Shown: one piece after another, positions 11,121 through 22,979 of the stretch
How positions within the stretch are numbered: position 1 is the stretch's first letter
Layout: each line of letters opens with the position of its first letter
Assembly: GCA_030998015.1 (NCBI GenBank)
Contig: JARWMV010000233.1
Coordinates: 558,001 to 622,000, forward strand
Direction: 5' to 3'
From: Ceratorhiza oryzae-sativae
Taxonomy: Eukaryota > Basidiomycota > Agaricomycetes > Cantharellales > Ceratobasidiaceae
Length of the DNA: 64,000 bases
Program-made: the position numbers and the translations under genes
Notes under the pieces: generated by a model
Seen by the model: only the letters and a program-made list of their open reading frames with translations
Told to the model about the DNA's origin: nothing
Database searches by the model: none

Positions 11121-14100
11121 TCGAGTTCTGATATTTGCCATCTTCTTCTTTTTTCTCCTTCATAGAGAACACAGGATCTTCCTTTCTTTTTTCTTGACCT
11201 GATCTGGTATGCGTTAGCTCCACATTGTGTAGGACAATCATGTATCATGTTTCTCGCCTTTGTTAATGGTTCATTTTGTTATCTAGACCATAGTCTAACT
11301 CCAGAGATAACCTCATCAGCGGGGTAGTGGGGTAGAATTTGCTTGAGGTTTGTCGAATCTTCGTTCCATCTATTGAATTTTGCGCAGCCTTGCCGCATAT
11401 AGTCCAGGTTCGCAGCCGTCCACGCCTATTTAGGGATGCTGCGCATAGAGTCCAGATTACCTGTTTTTCCACTATCTGATCGCACCCGTATGGCGCCAGT
11501 TGGCTGTGCCTCCGATCAGGAACTTTTGATAACTGAATGTTCGCCCTTGAGCATTCCTAAGCAAAAGTTGAGAAAGTACTGATTAGCCTGCCCTGTGCAC
11601 GTGTGTCAGTGCGAGCATTCATTACACACCAACGTGGTTTTATAAGGAAATTCTATGATCTTCTCAGCTTTTTTTCAGTTCCAGACACGCATGGAGCCAT
11701 CTCGCCCCAACAAACCCAACTGAACCTGGAGAAGACGACTCTTCTTCTCATATAGTCTAGAGTATTCACTTCGAACGAGAGAGTGAGAAAGCAGTGTTTC
11801 CATTCAAATCGCTAATACAGCATGCCATGACTTTTTTATTTTTATTTCAATGCGTATACAACGCCCATCGGAAATGGATTTCATGAAAGACCTTGATCCT
11901 CTACCAACAGCTTATCGCCTTAAGAGCTCAACGTTCAGCCAACTGCAGACCGCCGAGAGTGCTTCGGAGCTAGCATGAAAGCGGAGGTTGAATCCTTGAG
12001 AAAAAGCTACAGGCACAAGCAGCGGCGCCAAGTATCCACTGCGGTGGAGCCGCGCTATCTACTTGGCCAAATGGTAGGACTAGTCCATGCATTCATTGAT
12101 CGCTTTTGCATTGCACCTTTGCCTTGCTGTTTGCATGGACGTATTCGGCCCCGTTTGGCCATTAGGTCACAGTATGTAAAACGTGCGATTGATCGAACAG
12201 CGTCGAGTGAAACCTTGGAAATTGTTTTGATTTACGGTAAAAATTTGTCCAGGTGCTTATCCTGCTGTATTTGCTTTGTTGTTCGTTGCGGCCGCTCCTG
12301 CTGAAGTGGACAGGCTCAGAGTCTCGATCTCGATCTGAAAAGTCTAACAGATGTGATACATTAAGGAGACGCTGGGGCCGGTGGCGGATGGCAAACAGTG
12401 TGTGATGCGTACTTGTCAAAGGATGGTATCTTGCGCCCAGTCGGCGATTCCAATGCGCAGCCTAGCCGTGCTACTGTCCTCTCCATCGTACCTCGCTTCG
12501 GGGCTTATGCCGTACAAGAAGATCTGGACCTCGTAACAAAAAAAGAGTCACATGAAGATGCGAGCGTACGCACGAGGCAACCAGAGGCAAGTCAGGCTTG
12601 ACTATTGAGCAACCCGTGATTTACAAAAACGATTGAGTAGCTAGGGAACTGAGTCTTGATCGGTCGAAACGCGCTGCAGGGTCAGTAGGCGACGATGACA
12701 TGATATACAAACGTGGCTTGCGTGCTCGCGGCCGTTTGGTTGATGTTTATTTAGTGGGCGGAAAGGTGCTTTGATAAGCAGCCGTATATGCACTACGACT
12801 GGCCCCCGAGCGTAGTATACGACCCCCCAAGCCCGACGATGGCTCAGCACGCGCGCGAGCTGAGCACATGTTCGTCCCACCAACGCGAGGGTTAAAAAAG
12901 CCGTCGTCTAGTCGCGATCGAACGTGCTGAACCGCCTCCGTTGCTCGGCCGACATCCATCGAGGGCTTCGAGAGCGAGAAGACCGCCGAGGAGCGTTGCA
13001 TATAGTTTGGCGTCGCTGAATGTATTTCGGAGCTCGCACCGGTGTGAGCCGTGACAGACCAACCCTGGTCTGGAAGTGTTCGTGATCCAAATCGAGCACA
13101 TGCTGAGATTGCGCTATATCTGGACTGTGGTTAGGAGAAAAAAAAAAGGCGCTGGGCGACGTGGCTCCGACCCTTGCGCCTACGCCTTGATACTTATTTT
13201 TTTCTCTTCGGCAGGGTGCGAGCGGCGGTCGGGATGTGGGACAAGGCAGCAGCGAGGACAGGAAGGGCAGAGACAGGATAGATTGCGGGAAGCCGGAAGA
13301 ATGCCAGAGCCGGACGAGCGCACATACGAGCGAAATTCCCGATTGGGTGGGATGTGAAAAGAGTTTAGAGTTATGTCAGAGGAACGCATGCACTTGTTTA
13401 AGTTGGCGTGTTGTAGCCCATCCTGGTGACCTCCGGGCGGGCCAGGGGCGGGTTGAACAAAGACTGTGTTACTGGCGCCGACCCGCGAGTCGCGAAGGGC
13501 GGGAAGGGCAAAGCACGCGGGGGGGAGATAGGACGCGAGACGAGGCCGCAGCACTCGCTGGTCGATAAGAGGATGATTGGGCGGACAATGAAACTGTAAA
13601 CAGGCTGACGAGATCGGGGTATCTGGCGCCGTTCTCGGGACCGGGAGGTGCGCATACAGGCGGGTGGGTTCCGGGCGCACGGTGACGATGATGTAGCGCA
13701 GTGGCTGGAACGTCGACGGGTGGATCTGGCGTGGCTGAGGCGCACAAATGCGCATTGATTCGAGACCGCCGGGGGGTGCCGTGCGTGGGGCACCAGACGA
13801 TGGGTCTTGCGATGTGCAGGACCGCAGATGACCAGCGTAAACGGGGTCACACAGCCACTGGCCGGGTGTGTCCAGAACGCGAAGGCGACCACGAATCCGT
13901 TTTGATTCGCCAGTACTTATAGCCCGCCGCCGACGCCATCGCCCCTTTCTCTCCCACCTCCCCTGCGCTGCCATCGTCAGTACGTCCGTGCCCGCTGCCG
14001 CTCCCCCCGCTCACGTCGCCCACAGCGCCCACCACCTGGCCACGACCACCACCGCCACAGAGACACCAGAGACACCAACACCAGCACCAGCACCAGCACC

Positions 14101-14128
14101 GGCGACACCAGCGCATCAGCCTGGCTCG
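11121..14128. other. 3-kb region without a confident gene
   Basis: Contains the formin 3' end, T-rich stretches, a possible broken gene at 11852-12601 (listed separately), and from about 12.9 kb a GC-rich region that is probably the promoter and long 5' leader of the gene starting at 14129. The long minus-strand open frame at 13180-13974 has no recognisable domain and looks like a product of GC-rich sequence. Confidence 0.5.
11852..12601 (+). pseudogene. Possible disrupted small gene of unknown function
   Basis: From ATG 11852 a frame reads MRIQRPSEMDFMKDLDPLPT and on to SASELA, then stops at TGA. A second frame, shifted by one, carries on at once with MKAEVESLRKSYRHKQRRQ and VEPRYLLGQM up to a possible donor (gtagga, 12073). 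Further on, 12382-12601 reads GGGWQTVCDAYLSKDGILRP then RATVLSIVPRFGAYAVQE, and ends at TGA. These segments look like pieces of one protein broken by an indel, but I recognise no family, the intron joins are unclear, and chance is possible. Confidence 0.25.
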
Positions 14129-17100
14129 ATGTCGCTCAACAACTCTCCCCACCCGTCGACACACGCCTCGTCGCTGTCGCCCCCGCCATATCTCACCGAT
14201 CGCCACTCGCCAGAGTCCCAGTCCCAGTCGCCGAGCTCCTACGACGCCAGCTACTACCACACATCATGTGCACCAGCCATCCGTCAGCCGGCCTCGCGTC
14301 CGGAGCAGCCCCGCCGCTCCACCGTCGCCGGGTACCCCTCCGGCAACCCCGGATACACCTACGATGGGTTCCAGCCGTTCCAGGGCGCGTCGGGCATGGT
14401 TGCTGCGTATGATCCCGCTGATTCCAGCGTCGAGTACTCCCCCAACGGTGTGTTGTCATACTCTCAGGCCGGCGGCGTCGTCCCGTTCCCAACGTCGAGC
14501 ACCAGTCTGCGCCTCCTGCCGATCTCTATCTAAACGGCACCCCCGAGTTCTCCGCTGCCCAGCTCCAGTCCGACCTCGCCCCTCTCGGAGTCACCTCCCA
14601 GGACTATCTTGACGCCGGCGCCTACACCAGCCAGCAGCCCCAGACGGCCCAGGCAGCCGTCGAACGAAATTTGATCCAGAAGTAAGTCGATCTCCTCAAT
14701 CCCTCCTTGACGTGGCGTGTTCGCCTCCAGGTCCCGGCTTCTCGTCTCCCTCCGTCTGTGCTGGTGTGAAATACCCGAATCGCCGCAAATTCGCCAACGT
14801 TATTTCCCCCTATCTCTCTTTTCCGATTCGTCGCAACCGCTCGGGCTCCCCACACAATCTATTCTCACCATAATTCCCTCTCTTGAATGTTCCCTAAACC
14901 TTATCTCCCATGGGCCCAATTGACGCGTTTGCATTTTAGCATTGTACAGCAGGCGTTGTCTGCCCAGCAAGCCCTCGATCGCGGCGAGCGGCTCACATTC
15001 CAAGAGCGTCTCGCTGAAATCACCAAAACGCTGCGGAATCTCGGGTCGGGTGTTCTTGGCCTACAGTCCGGAACCCTTCCGCCGCTCGTAGACGAGGAGC
15101 TCGCGACAGGGACTGCAAGCGCACCCTCGCTTAGCCCCCCGCTCAGCCTGGGCGCAAATTCAAGTCCGATGATGTACGTGGGAGACATGGCCGGCAACGG
15201 TGCGAAGCGTTCTGCTGAGCTCGAAGAGGGCCCGAAAAAGGCGCCGAAGCTTTCCCCGCCGCGGGAGATGGAGAAAAGCAGCCCGAGTCCGGGCCACTCC
15301 CCACCAATGGGTGTCGTGGGGCCATCAAATGGTATGGTCGTGAACGGCTTGGGCATGGGTTTCGGTGCAGGGATGGGACTAAACCGACCGATTGCAGGAG
15401 TGACGGGGATGCACCCGCCGCTGATGCACGCGCACACGTTTCCCGGGGGGTTGCACGCCCCTCACGTGTCGTCGCCGCTCGCGGGGTTGTCCTATGAGAC
15501 TATCGGGGCCGCGATGGGCGGAGGCATGACGGTCCCACCGTTGGAGCCGGCTCCGTCATTTAGGAGCGAGCCATCGCCGCCCTCGATGGCTTCCGCAGAT
15601 CCGGTATCTTACTCCCAGATGCATGCGGCGTATGCCCAGTCGCAAGCACAGGGCCATCATGCGCATGCAGGATACCACATTTCCCGGCCGTCCAGTTCGC
15701 ATTCAATGCGTTCGGATGACTCGGATTGCGACTCGGACGACGGCCACCGCCACGTGAAACAAGAGCCTATGACTGGCATGTCCATGAGCCTTGGTCGAAC
15801 GGCCGCTGTCCCGAGACAGTCGCCTCCCAAAACACGCATGGGACGACCTGGAGATTCTACTCCCGATGTCGCGTCCCACGCGCACTCGGCCAACGCCTTG
15901 CCCGCCGAGCTCAAGAACGAGGTGGACCGAATATTCTTCAAATATCTCAACAGGATCTGTTCTAATTGTGAGTGCGCACCAACGCTTGGTAGTGTATCAG
16001 CGGCGTGACACCCGATCACAGTGGAGGCAAAAGACAGCAAGGGCGAAGCGATACACCAAACGCTCATGGCGAAAAAGATGGCAAGGTTGGACGAGTTGCC
16101 CGACTTTAGGCCATTCAAGTTCCGTATACAAGCGTTTACCAACGGGTTCTTGGACGAGGTGAGTACACCGTGACCGGCACTTTCGGGACGGCACAATTGA
16201 TCTGGCTTTCCTCTTTTGGTCAGCTCGCCAGTGAAGGTTACCCGGACGAAGTTATTCCCATGAAGAAGGTGTGCCTGTCCGCCTCTATTGCTAGCATGTG
16301 ACCAGCATGTAGCCCCTGGGCTGCGTGCGCGTTCTGGTGCTTTCTACCCCGCACTTTGACTGACGCTTTTTTTTTCACACCCTTGCCTCCCTCCCCTATT
16401 TGGCTATCGCCCTTCTAGATAAAATCGTACCTCTGGAATCAACCGTATATCTCTCGCTTCAATGAGGACGGCAAGAAGGCCAAGTCCAAGGGCAACCACA
16501 TCTGGAACATCGATGCCCGCAAAATTGAAGGAACAACACCAACTCAGTGGACGTTCAGAGAGTTCAAGCGCAAGATCGCGGGCGCCCCTCCAGGGATCGC
16601 ATACCATGGTCATCTCTGGCAGTGGGCGCCCCATGTGTGGGACCCCCAGGTTTCGCGGTCCAACATCACTGCAACGTTTTCGTCGCCGTCGCTGCCCCCG
16701 TGGTTGTCATGGAAGGACGGCATATTGAGTGGGACGCCAGGGCCAGATTCTACAAACATGGAGATCACTGTCATCGCCCAGGTGAGTTTCTGATTCGTCT
16801 TTCCCTGTCGCTGGTGCTGATGAGGCGTGCGGAACAGGTTCAGGGAGATTCTGAGGATCAACTCCTGTCGCATACATTCAATTTGACGATTGCCCCTAGC
16901 GCTGTCGACCCCGCATTTGTCAAATCGCGGAGACCGTCGCTGGTTCATGACATTCGAAGGAACGTGAGCGATAGCGCGGTCACCCGGGATGGCATGCGGC
17001 AAGTGCCTATCCTCGCGCGACGAAAGTGTAAACGTTAATTCCATTTGTATGCAGAACCCGCGCCGGATCCACGTCTTCGAATCCTTCGGATAACCACCAG

Positions 17101-17835
17101 GTTATGCAGGTTCTTGCGAGCGCAGTGCACAGGGTTACCCACGCCGCACATGCTGCCCAGGTTCAGAGCGGCTCCCAGTACATCAACGCCGACCAAGTTG
17201 CTCTCGCCAAGCAGCAGCAAGTCTTAGGCGCCACGGCCCAGGCAGTCGCCGATGAGGTCCGAGCCGGGCCGCATCCCGACTCACAGGGGGCAGCGAGTGT
17301 GCTCGTCGCAGCCGCACATTCAGTTGTCGTTGGAGCCGCACAGCTGGTAGTGACAGATCGCGTGGCCCAGGCTTCAAGAAGCCAGGCAGAGGGTGTCCCA
17401 GTCTCGGCCGTGACCCAAGCACCCATATCGGTAACAGAAGTGTCGGTCGCTACCCAGTCGGCGGTTGCGCAGGCTGTTGCGCTCAACGGACCAATGGCGA
17501 CCGAGGTAGAGGTGATGATGACCGCCAATGCGCTGATCCAGCAACAGCAAATCGTCACGAGCACCGAAGCACTCGAGGCGACCCAAGCCACTGCGAATCT
17601 CCTCAACGGGACTGCCCCCGGCTCGGTCAGCCCACAGCTCGGCCAGATGGGTGTGGGGGCTCCGCCGATGGGAGACCACCGCTCGCGGTCGATGAACGCG
17701 TTGACAAACTCTGTACCCAACATGGTGCCCATGAACGTCGGCCTTGCGACTGGGCTTGGGCCGGGCCTGGACGGAATGTCGGCGATCCAGACCATGCACG
17801 GCATGACTGGCCTCGTCTCTGGTGGCCTGCAGTAA
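14129..17835 (+). CDS. Unrecognised large regulator-like protein with a He_PIG-like strand region
   Basis: Seven exons (14129-14681, 14940-15967, 16022-16158, 16224-16268, 16419-16781, 16838-17002, 17055-17835) make about 1023 residues. The N-terminus is Ser/Pro/Gln-rich; a Met/Gly-rich low-complexity region with an acidic SDDSDCDSDDGHRH patch follows. A conserved-looking core (MARLDELPDFRPFKFRIQ, YLWNQPYISRFNEDGKKAK, HLWQWAPHVWDPQV) leads into LPPWLSWKDGILSGTPGP, which resembles putative-Ig (He_PIG) folds. The C-terminus is Ala/Gln/Val-rich. I infer a nuclear regulator but cannot name it. Two frame problems: a missing C in CCC at 14488-14490 and an extra A at 17055-17056. With both corrected, all exon phases agree. 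The start is the first ATG before Ser/Pro-rich coding; the frame is open further upstream, so the true start is uncertain. Confidence 0.65.
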
Positions 17836-18212
17836 TTATTGTTATGAAGACTTGAGCCAGTAGGTACGCTGTGTGTGTCTGCTGATGGACTTTTTCTTTT
17901 CTTTTCTTTCGCGGTCTCGGTTCGTGCGGTGGCCCAGCCCTCGCCTCCCCTGTATGCTCTGGTTACTGGTTTCGTGGACAAAGAAGGCTATTCATTGTAT
18001 TACTTTTATCCTCTCCTCACCTCTCACACCTCGCGCTTTGAATTCTGATGCATTTCTTTTGATGGTGCGGCCCTCCCTTGGTTCTTTACGTTCTTTATTC
18101 GGCTATTCTGTTAGTGCTATCTCCATTTGCATGTAACTTGAACGGGCCGCCCGTCAAAAAAAAGTTGTAACCCTATAGACCGCGAGCAATTATTTGTGTT
18201 TCAAACCCAACG
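17836..18212. other. Convergent 3' intergenic region
   Basis: Two genes converge here. The stretch is T-rich on the plus strand, as expected of 3' untranslated sequence. I see no other gene in it. Confidence 0.6.
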
Positions 18213-19556
18213 CTAGGCAAACGCCTTGAGAATCTGCTTGCGCAACTTTTCCTTGCTCTTATCCTTGCCGTTCACAATGGCGTTTCCGCAGGCCTCAATG
18301 TCCAGAGCAGCCCGCTCGATATCCTGAGTGACTAGCCTAGCAAGCCGATCCTGGGCCGCCGAGCCTAGACAAAAACCGGGCACGCATGTTCAGTCAAGGG
18401 CTGGGAAAGAAAAGGGGAAAAACGGCTCGTTCGCTTACATATCTCGGTGTATCGAGTTTTGAAACCATGACATAGCTCACTCCGCATGGTCCGTTCATCC
18501 TCCACTTGCGCAACGATATGTTTCAGGCGTGCCTGCGCGGAATCGTAATGGAACAAGGAATAATGGCTGGGCATGTAATAATGACTGACAAGCGATAGAT
18601 CCTTGAGTTTCTTAAACTCATCATTGATACTGTCGATTGTAGACAAATGATTGTGTGCCGCATCATCAAAAGTACCTAACCCGTTCCTAGGGTGCGGTAA
18701 ATGACAAATCAAGTACATCATAAAGCAAACTCACTTGTAGTCATGGTCTGCCTTTTGCAGAAGAGCAATCGTGGACGAGAGGTTATCGATGACGGGAACA
18801 ACGGCTGCAACCAAATCCTGCTTGATCGAGACTGAGAGGGAAGCGAAATGCTCTAGACACGCAAGAATGACGTCTTCGTTCGAGACACAAGGGTATACAC
18901 GAGTGTATGCGCACCGCGAAGAGCATCCATGAGGGCTTCTTGCCGTTTGACCTTATTCTGCTGTGTCCTATGATCGAGTGGGCGGTGGATCGGAATATAT
19001 GCATTTAGCCAACCGCGAATCGCAAAAGTGTCCACATAAGGCGAGCCTATGCAACTTACTCGTCGTCGAGCCCCATTAGGCCCTCAATCAAAGTCCGCTC
19101 ATCTAGCCACTCTGCGTTGTTGTGTTCGGGAAGCAAGGGCTCCTCGCCAGGGTATTCGTCATCCCCACTGCCCTCGCCTTCGACAATATCCTCCCCCGCA
19201 CGAGAACCCCCATGCAAGTGACGCGTGTTATCCAAGTCTAGGCCCGATTTCCAGAGGCTAGATACCCCACGCGCGCGCCCAAGGGGATTGGTGAGGCCGG
19301 CTCGACCCGCCAGCTGGAAATGTTTAGCCCCGGGCCTCGCCGCAGTGATGCCATCCTCAGAACGATTGAACAGACGTAGAGGTGGTGCAGATGCGGCTAT
19401 GTTCGGGCTAAGAGTTCCTCGAATGGAATGACGGGTGGGGGTTCCATTTGCTGCGATTCGCGCAAAGGCAGAAATGCTACTTCGCGATCTCGGCTCGTAT
19501 CGCTGCCTTGCATCGATGCGGTCTAGCTTGGGGCTTGTGATGCTAGCTTTCGCCAT
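18213..19556 (-). CDS. Unrecognised coiled-coil protein
   Basis: Five minus-strand exons (19556-19060, 18967-18915, 18852-18735, 18686-18439, 18364-18213) sum to 1068 nt, exactly 356 codons, with every splice phase agreeing. The first 165 residues are basic and Ser-rich, then acidic (GEGSGDDEYPGEEP), which suggests disorder. The rest is helical and charged, with heptad-like stretches (KVKRQEALMDALREHFASL, FKKLKDLSLVSHYY, RLKHIVAQVEDERTMRSEL). It ends in a Lys-rich helix (KDKSKEKLRKQILKAFA). It could belong to a kinetochore, tether or scaffold complex, but I see no diagnostic motif and give no function. Its start lies 175 bp from the divergent TRS23 start, so they share a short promoter region. 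Confidence 0.75.
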
Positions 19557-19731
19557 AATTCCGGAGAAATGCGGTTACTACTTGGGACCTGCGGTGGCCG
19601 GTGGCGAAAGTCTCCTCTGTGGCGGCGCTTGTCTAGCAGTACAACCCCGAGGTATTTCCAACAGGATCCGAATTGGAGTCCTTAATCACATTAGTTCATC
19701 GGCGGATGTACCTTCTTAGCTGTCGACGACG

Positions 19732-20273
19732 ATGGCAATATACTCGCTCTGGATCATCAACAAAGCTGGGGGGCTCGTGTACCAGAAGGAGTTTGCTGGT
19801 GGGTGATTAGCTGCAATGTTCGACTTTTCCGTTATTACCCCAATTCACCTCAGTGCCCTTCTTGCAGAGGGTCTGGCCAAACTGACGTCGAACGAGTACC
19901 TCGTTCTTGCTGGAACATTGCATGGCATCCACGCTATAACAAGTCGGCTCTCACCTATCAACGGACCTAGCGCGGGCGCGCACGTCATCGAATCAGAATC
20001 CTTCAAAATGTCCATTCTCCTTACCGCAACAGGCAAGCCTAGAAACACCCCATAATTCGTTTGATTTAACAGACCTGCTCTTCTGACCGCGAGCAGGTAC
20101 CAAATTCGTTCTTCTCACCTCGTTGGCTGAATTTGGGTCGCCCTCGCTCCTAGCGCGCGTGTGTACGAGGCTTATGCAGACGCAGTGATGAAAAATCCAT
20201 TTCACACTCCCGAGATGCCTATTCGGAGCGCCGGCTTTGATTCTCGCGTGTCTGCACTCATCGGAGGAGGGTG
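19732..20273 (+). CDS. TRS23: TRAPP complex subunit Trs23 (TRAPPC4, sybindin family)
   Basis: Core subunit of the TRAPP complexes that activate Ypt1/Rab1 in ER-Golgi and autophagy traffic. Three exons: 19732-19798, 19868-20032, 20097-20273. The N-terminus MAIYSLWIINKAGGLVYQKE is the longin-like start; then TSNEYLVLAGTLHGIHAIT, TGTKFVLLTS, and VYEAYADAVMKNPFHTPEMP with IRSAGFDSRV follow, all typical. The second intron (20033-20096) has GC-AG ends; skipping it would lose TGTKF. In exon 3 the frame breaks inside gtgtgt (20159-20164): SLLARV is in one frame and YEAYADAV in another, a net +2. Length and motif order otherwise match the family (about 136 residues). Confidence 0.88.
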
Positions 20274-20579
20274 ATCATTCGAACGGCTGCACCCCCCTCT
20301 GATGAGGCTCGAGACTCTGCGTTGTGGCCGCAGTATCGGGCGCACCCCGATTTTCTCGCATGTGGCCTCGAGTTACACATGGTTGCTTGCGTTTGACGTT
20401 GATCGGCGTGTTTGAATGTCTCGTCACTATGCAAGAGTTCACCTGACAAAAAAAAAAAGATAATAAATGATGGTTCCCAAGCATGTGTCTGAGTTATGAG
20501 AACCAAAGCATATAAGGAAACAAGTAAATGGGATATTTGATACAGTGTAGTTCATGGAAATACACATCAGGACCTGGTA
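20274..20579. other. Convergent 3' intergenic region
   Basis: Spacer of about 300 bp between the ends of TRS23 and the minus-strand membrane glycoprotein gene. It holds one poly-A run near 20448. I see no gene in it. Confidence 0.6.
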
Positions 20580-22629
20580 TTATGGGTTCATTACCCGCCG
20601 AGTCGATGGCTTTATTGATGCATATGTTGGGGGTAGATCAACTACATCGCCCTCTTGGGTCGGCTCTATTTCTTCTATTTCTTCGCCAGATTTCCTCCCT
20701 GTGCTGTACCTGTTCGACTCGTTCGATAACCTGACCTGAGGTACAACGTTTGATGACCCGGACGCCTGATTGTTCCAACTGGAAGGCGGTGGCCGACTTG
20801 GAGCTGCAGCAAACGGATCCGTCGAGGACATTGGAGTTGGTGGCGTAACTTCTTGCCTAGTCCTCGAGACATTCGACGCTAGAGTAAAGCCAGAGAAACT
20901 GATCGGATTCGAGAAAGATCTGGAGTGTGAACGGGTAGCACTGTGGCGAGAGCTAGAGTGCGTTGGGGAGTGGGGTGCAGAATGCGGTACATTGTGCGAA
21001 TGCGAGTGAAAGTGCGAAAGTGACTGAGACTGAGACTTAGAGTGTGAGAGCCGAGAATGTGACTCCCGATGTCCGTGTCCGCTTGTGGAGTATGACGGAG
21101 TACGGGAAAGTGCTCCATACATCGCAGCAGCCACAGAGCTATTTGTAACCGCACCGTGATCCAACGAAGACGTGGTCGGATCCTGATCATGATCATAGTC
21201 GCGATATTCATTGTACTCGTCATGCTCAGCAGAGCCTTCTCCACCTCCTGTACGCCGGGCGAAATCTTCGACCGACATGGGTGGAATAAAAGGCTCGGCA
21301 CGGAACCAGTCATGCTCGTAGGTAGAGTTTTGACGCATGATAGGTACGTTATCAGCGAGAAGATCGGTTCTGCGACGGTTGGACTGGGAGATGAGGCGTT
21401 CGTTATCGTCGTCTTGATTAGTCCGATGACGGCGGGCGCATAAGAGCCACAAGAGGATGAGTAAAAGGACAGCAGTAAGTCCACCAAGCGTTCCGCCGAT
21501 AATAGCTCCCAAGTTGAGAGGACGATGGCTGAAACGCAACGAGTCAGATCATAGCTTCTGGCTTGGCAAGCTTAGCTACTCGCCTGTCAAGACTGTTCCC
21601 AGTAGCTGCTGGTAGATTTGGATCACCAGTCACTGTTCCTCCACCAGAACCTTGGGTAGCCGATACAGAGTTGCTGCCTCCATTGTGCCCACCGGTACCC
21701 GCGGGTGAGCCACTACCTGTGGAAGCCGCTCCGGGAGAGCCCGTTACAGTAGCACCAGAACTCCCAGTGGCGCCAGGGAATCCGGTGGCACTCGCAGATC
21801 CAGGGGGCTGGGTGGGGTTCGCTCCCGATGGCGCAGGTGATACAGACGCCCCTGGGGCGTTTGTGCTAATACCACCCGCTGCTGGACCTACGGTCGAGCT
21901 AGGTGACTGCGAGTTGATACATCCACTTGAACCACTCGAAACGGTAGTGATGTCGCTACTCCCGCCATTCGCGTTATTGGCTCCTACAGCAAGAAATAGC
22001 ATCTCAGTTCCTTGTCGGACATTTGTCGTCCAATCAAAGCCGGTTCCAGTGGTAGGGGCGCCTAAGTCAAAAGATTGACCGCCTGGGATGACGCCGTATA
22101 TATGGACATCTGGAATGCCTGCGTCCCAGGTAATACCAAATGAACCGCATTGGGAAGGGGTCTTGGTAGCGAAGTACATGTAAAAGTCGGCCTTGCTAGG
22201 GTTCGTGGGGAGGCAATTGGATGGACCCGGGCCCACCGTGTATATGGTGCTCGTGCCTCCGGTGCCGAAGCCCGTCGAATCCGACAAGACCGCTACGAAT
22301 TGCGAATTCTCGGGAAACTGCAATGTGAGGGAAGTGGAAGACTGGTTGGCTGGTATCTCGATGTTGGCAATGGTGCGAATCTCTGGATCAACATGTCCCA
22401 CAGGTATTAGGAAAAGACGATAAGGCCCTTGTCCTCCAGACCTGTGGCAAAACTAAGTACCTCTTCGGTTGACATCGTGAGAAGCATACCATTGAGCCGT
22501 GAGGGATTGGCATTGGGATGGCTGGGAGGAAAAGGCGAATGTGAATGCGTTGCTGGGGTCCACAAACAAGGAAATTATAGTGATACATAAGTGGTTGAGT
22601 AGCTGCGAACGGGACTGTCGGATAATCAT
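20580..22629 (-). CDS. Single-pass membrane glycoprotein with Ser/Gly/Thr-rich ectodomain
   Basis: Three minus-strand exons (22629-22490, 22441-21584, 21528-20580) sum to 1947 nt, 648 residues, all in phase. The protein starts with a signal-like segment. A small beta-rich ectodomain follows (SGGQGPYRLFLIPV, FPENSQFVAVLSDSTGFGTG, TWDAGIPDVHIYGVIPGG), then a long Ser/Gly/Thr/Pro stalk, then one TM helix (LGAIIGGTLGGLTAVLLLIL). The cytoplasmic tail is acidic, then rich in alternating His and Ser, and ends in a PTYASIKP segment. Basidiomycetes have many such proteins; they may be wall sensors, but that is inference. The second intron (21529-21583) is GC-AG (donor gcgagt); the nearby GT donor gives the wrong phase. 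A 33-nt intron at 22460 was rejected in favour of the 48-nt one. Confidence 0.82.
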
Positions 22630-22979
22630 GGTGGTCGAATTACGGGGTCAAAGAGTCGCCTAACTCGCTTGGTGAGGTTATTATCATGAATTCCGCTCCA
22701 ACGACCTTCAGACACGAGCAGCTGAGCGTCATTGTCAATTCGCTCCACGGTCCCGAAGTAGCCAAGCGTGGGTTGGACTTTAGTCACGCGACCTCTTTCA
22801 TCCCTCATGTCTCCTTGCACATCGCGTCTGTAGCATCATCGAGGCAGCCAGAATCAACCTGAAAATAACCGACAGATGGCTTTCGCTGAATCTCAACATG
22901 ATAAAATTAACCGCTGTAGTGTTTCTTGACTTATGTCTATAAAATATCACACAGTCCTTTGTGCAAGCCATGCCGGTGT

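Noticed and set aside
10352..11248. 298-codon minus-strand frame
   Set aside because: Shadow of the last formin exon.
13180..13974. 264-codon minus-strand frame
   Set aside because: GC-rich promoter-like sequence, Pro/Arg/Ser-biased, no domain, no splice support.
22456..22490. A 33-nt intron in the membrane glycoprotein gene
   Set aside because: A 48-nt intron (22442-22489, donor gtatgc) gives the better reading QW-SGGQGPYRLFLIPV and the gene then totals whole codons.
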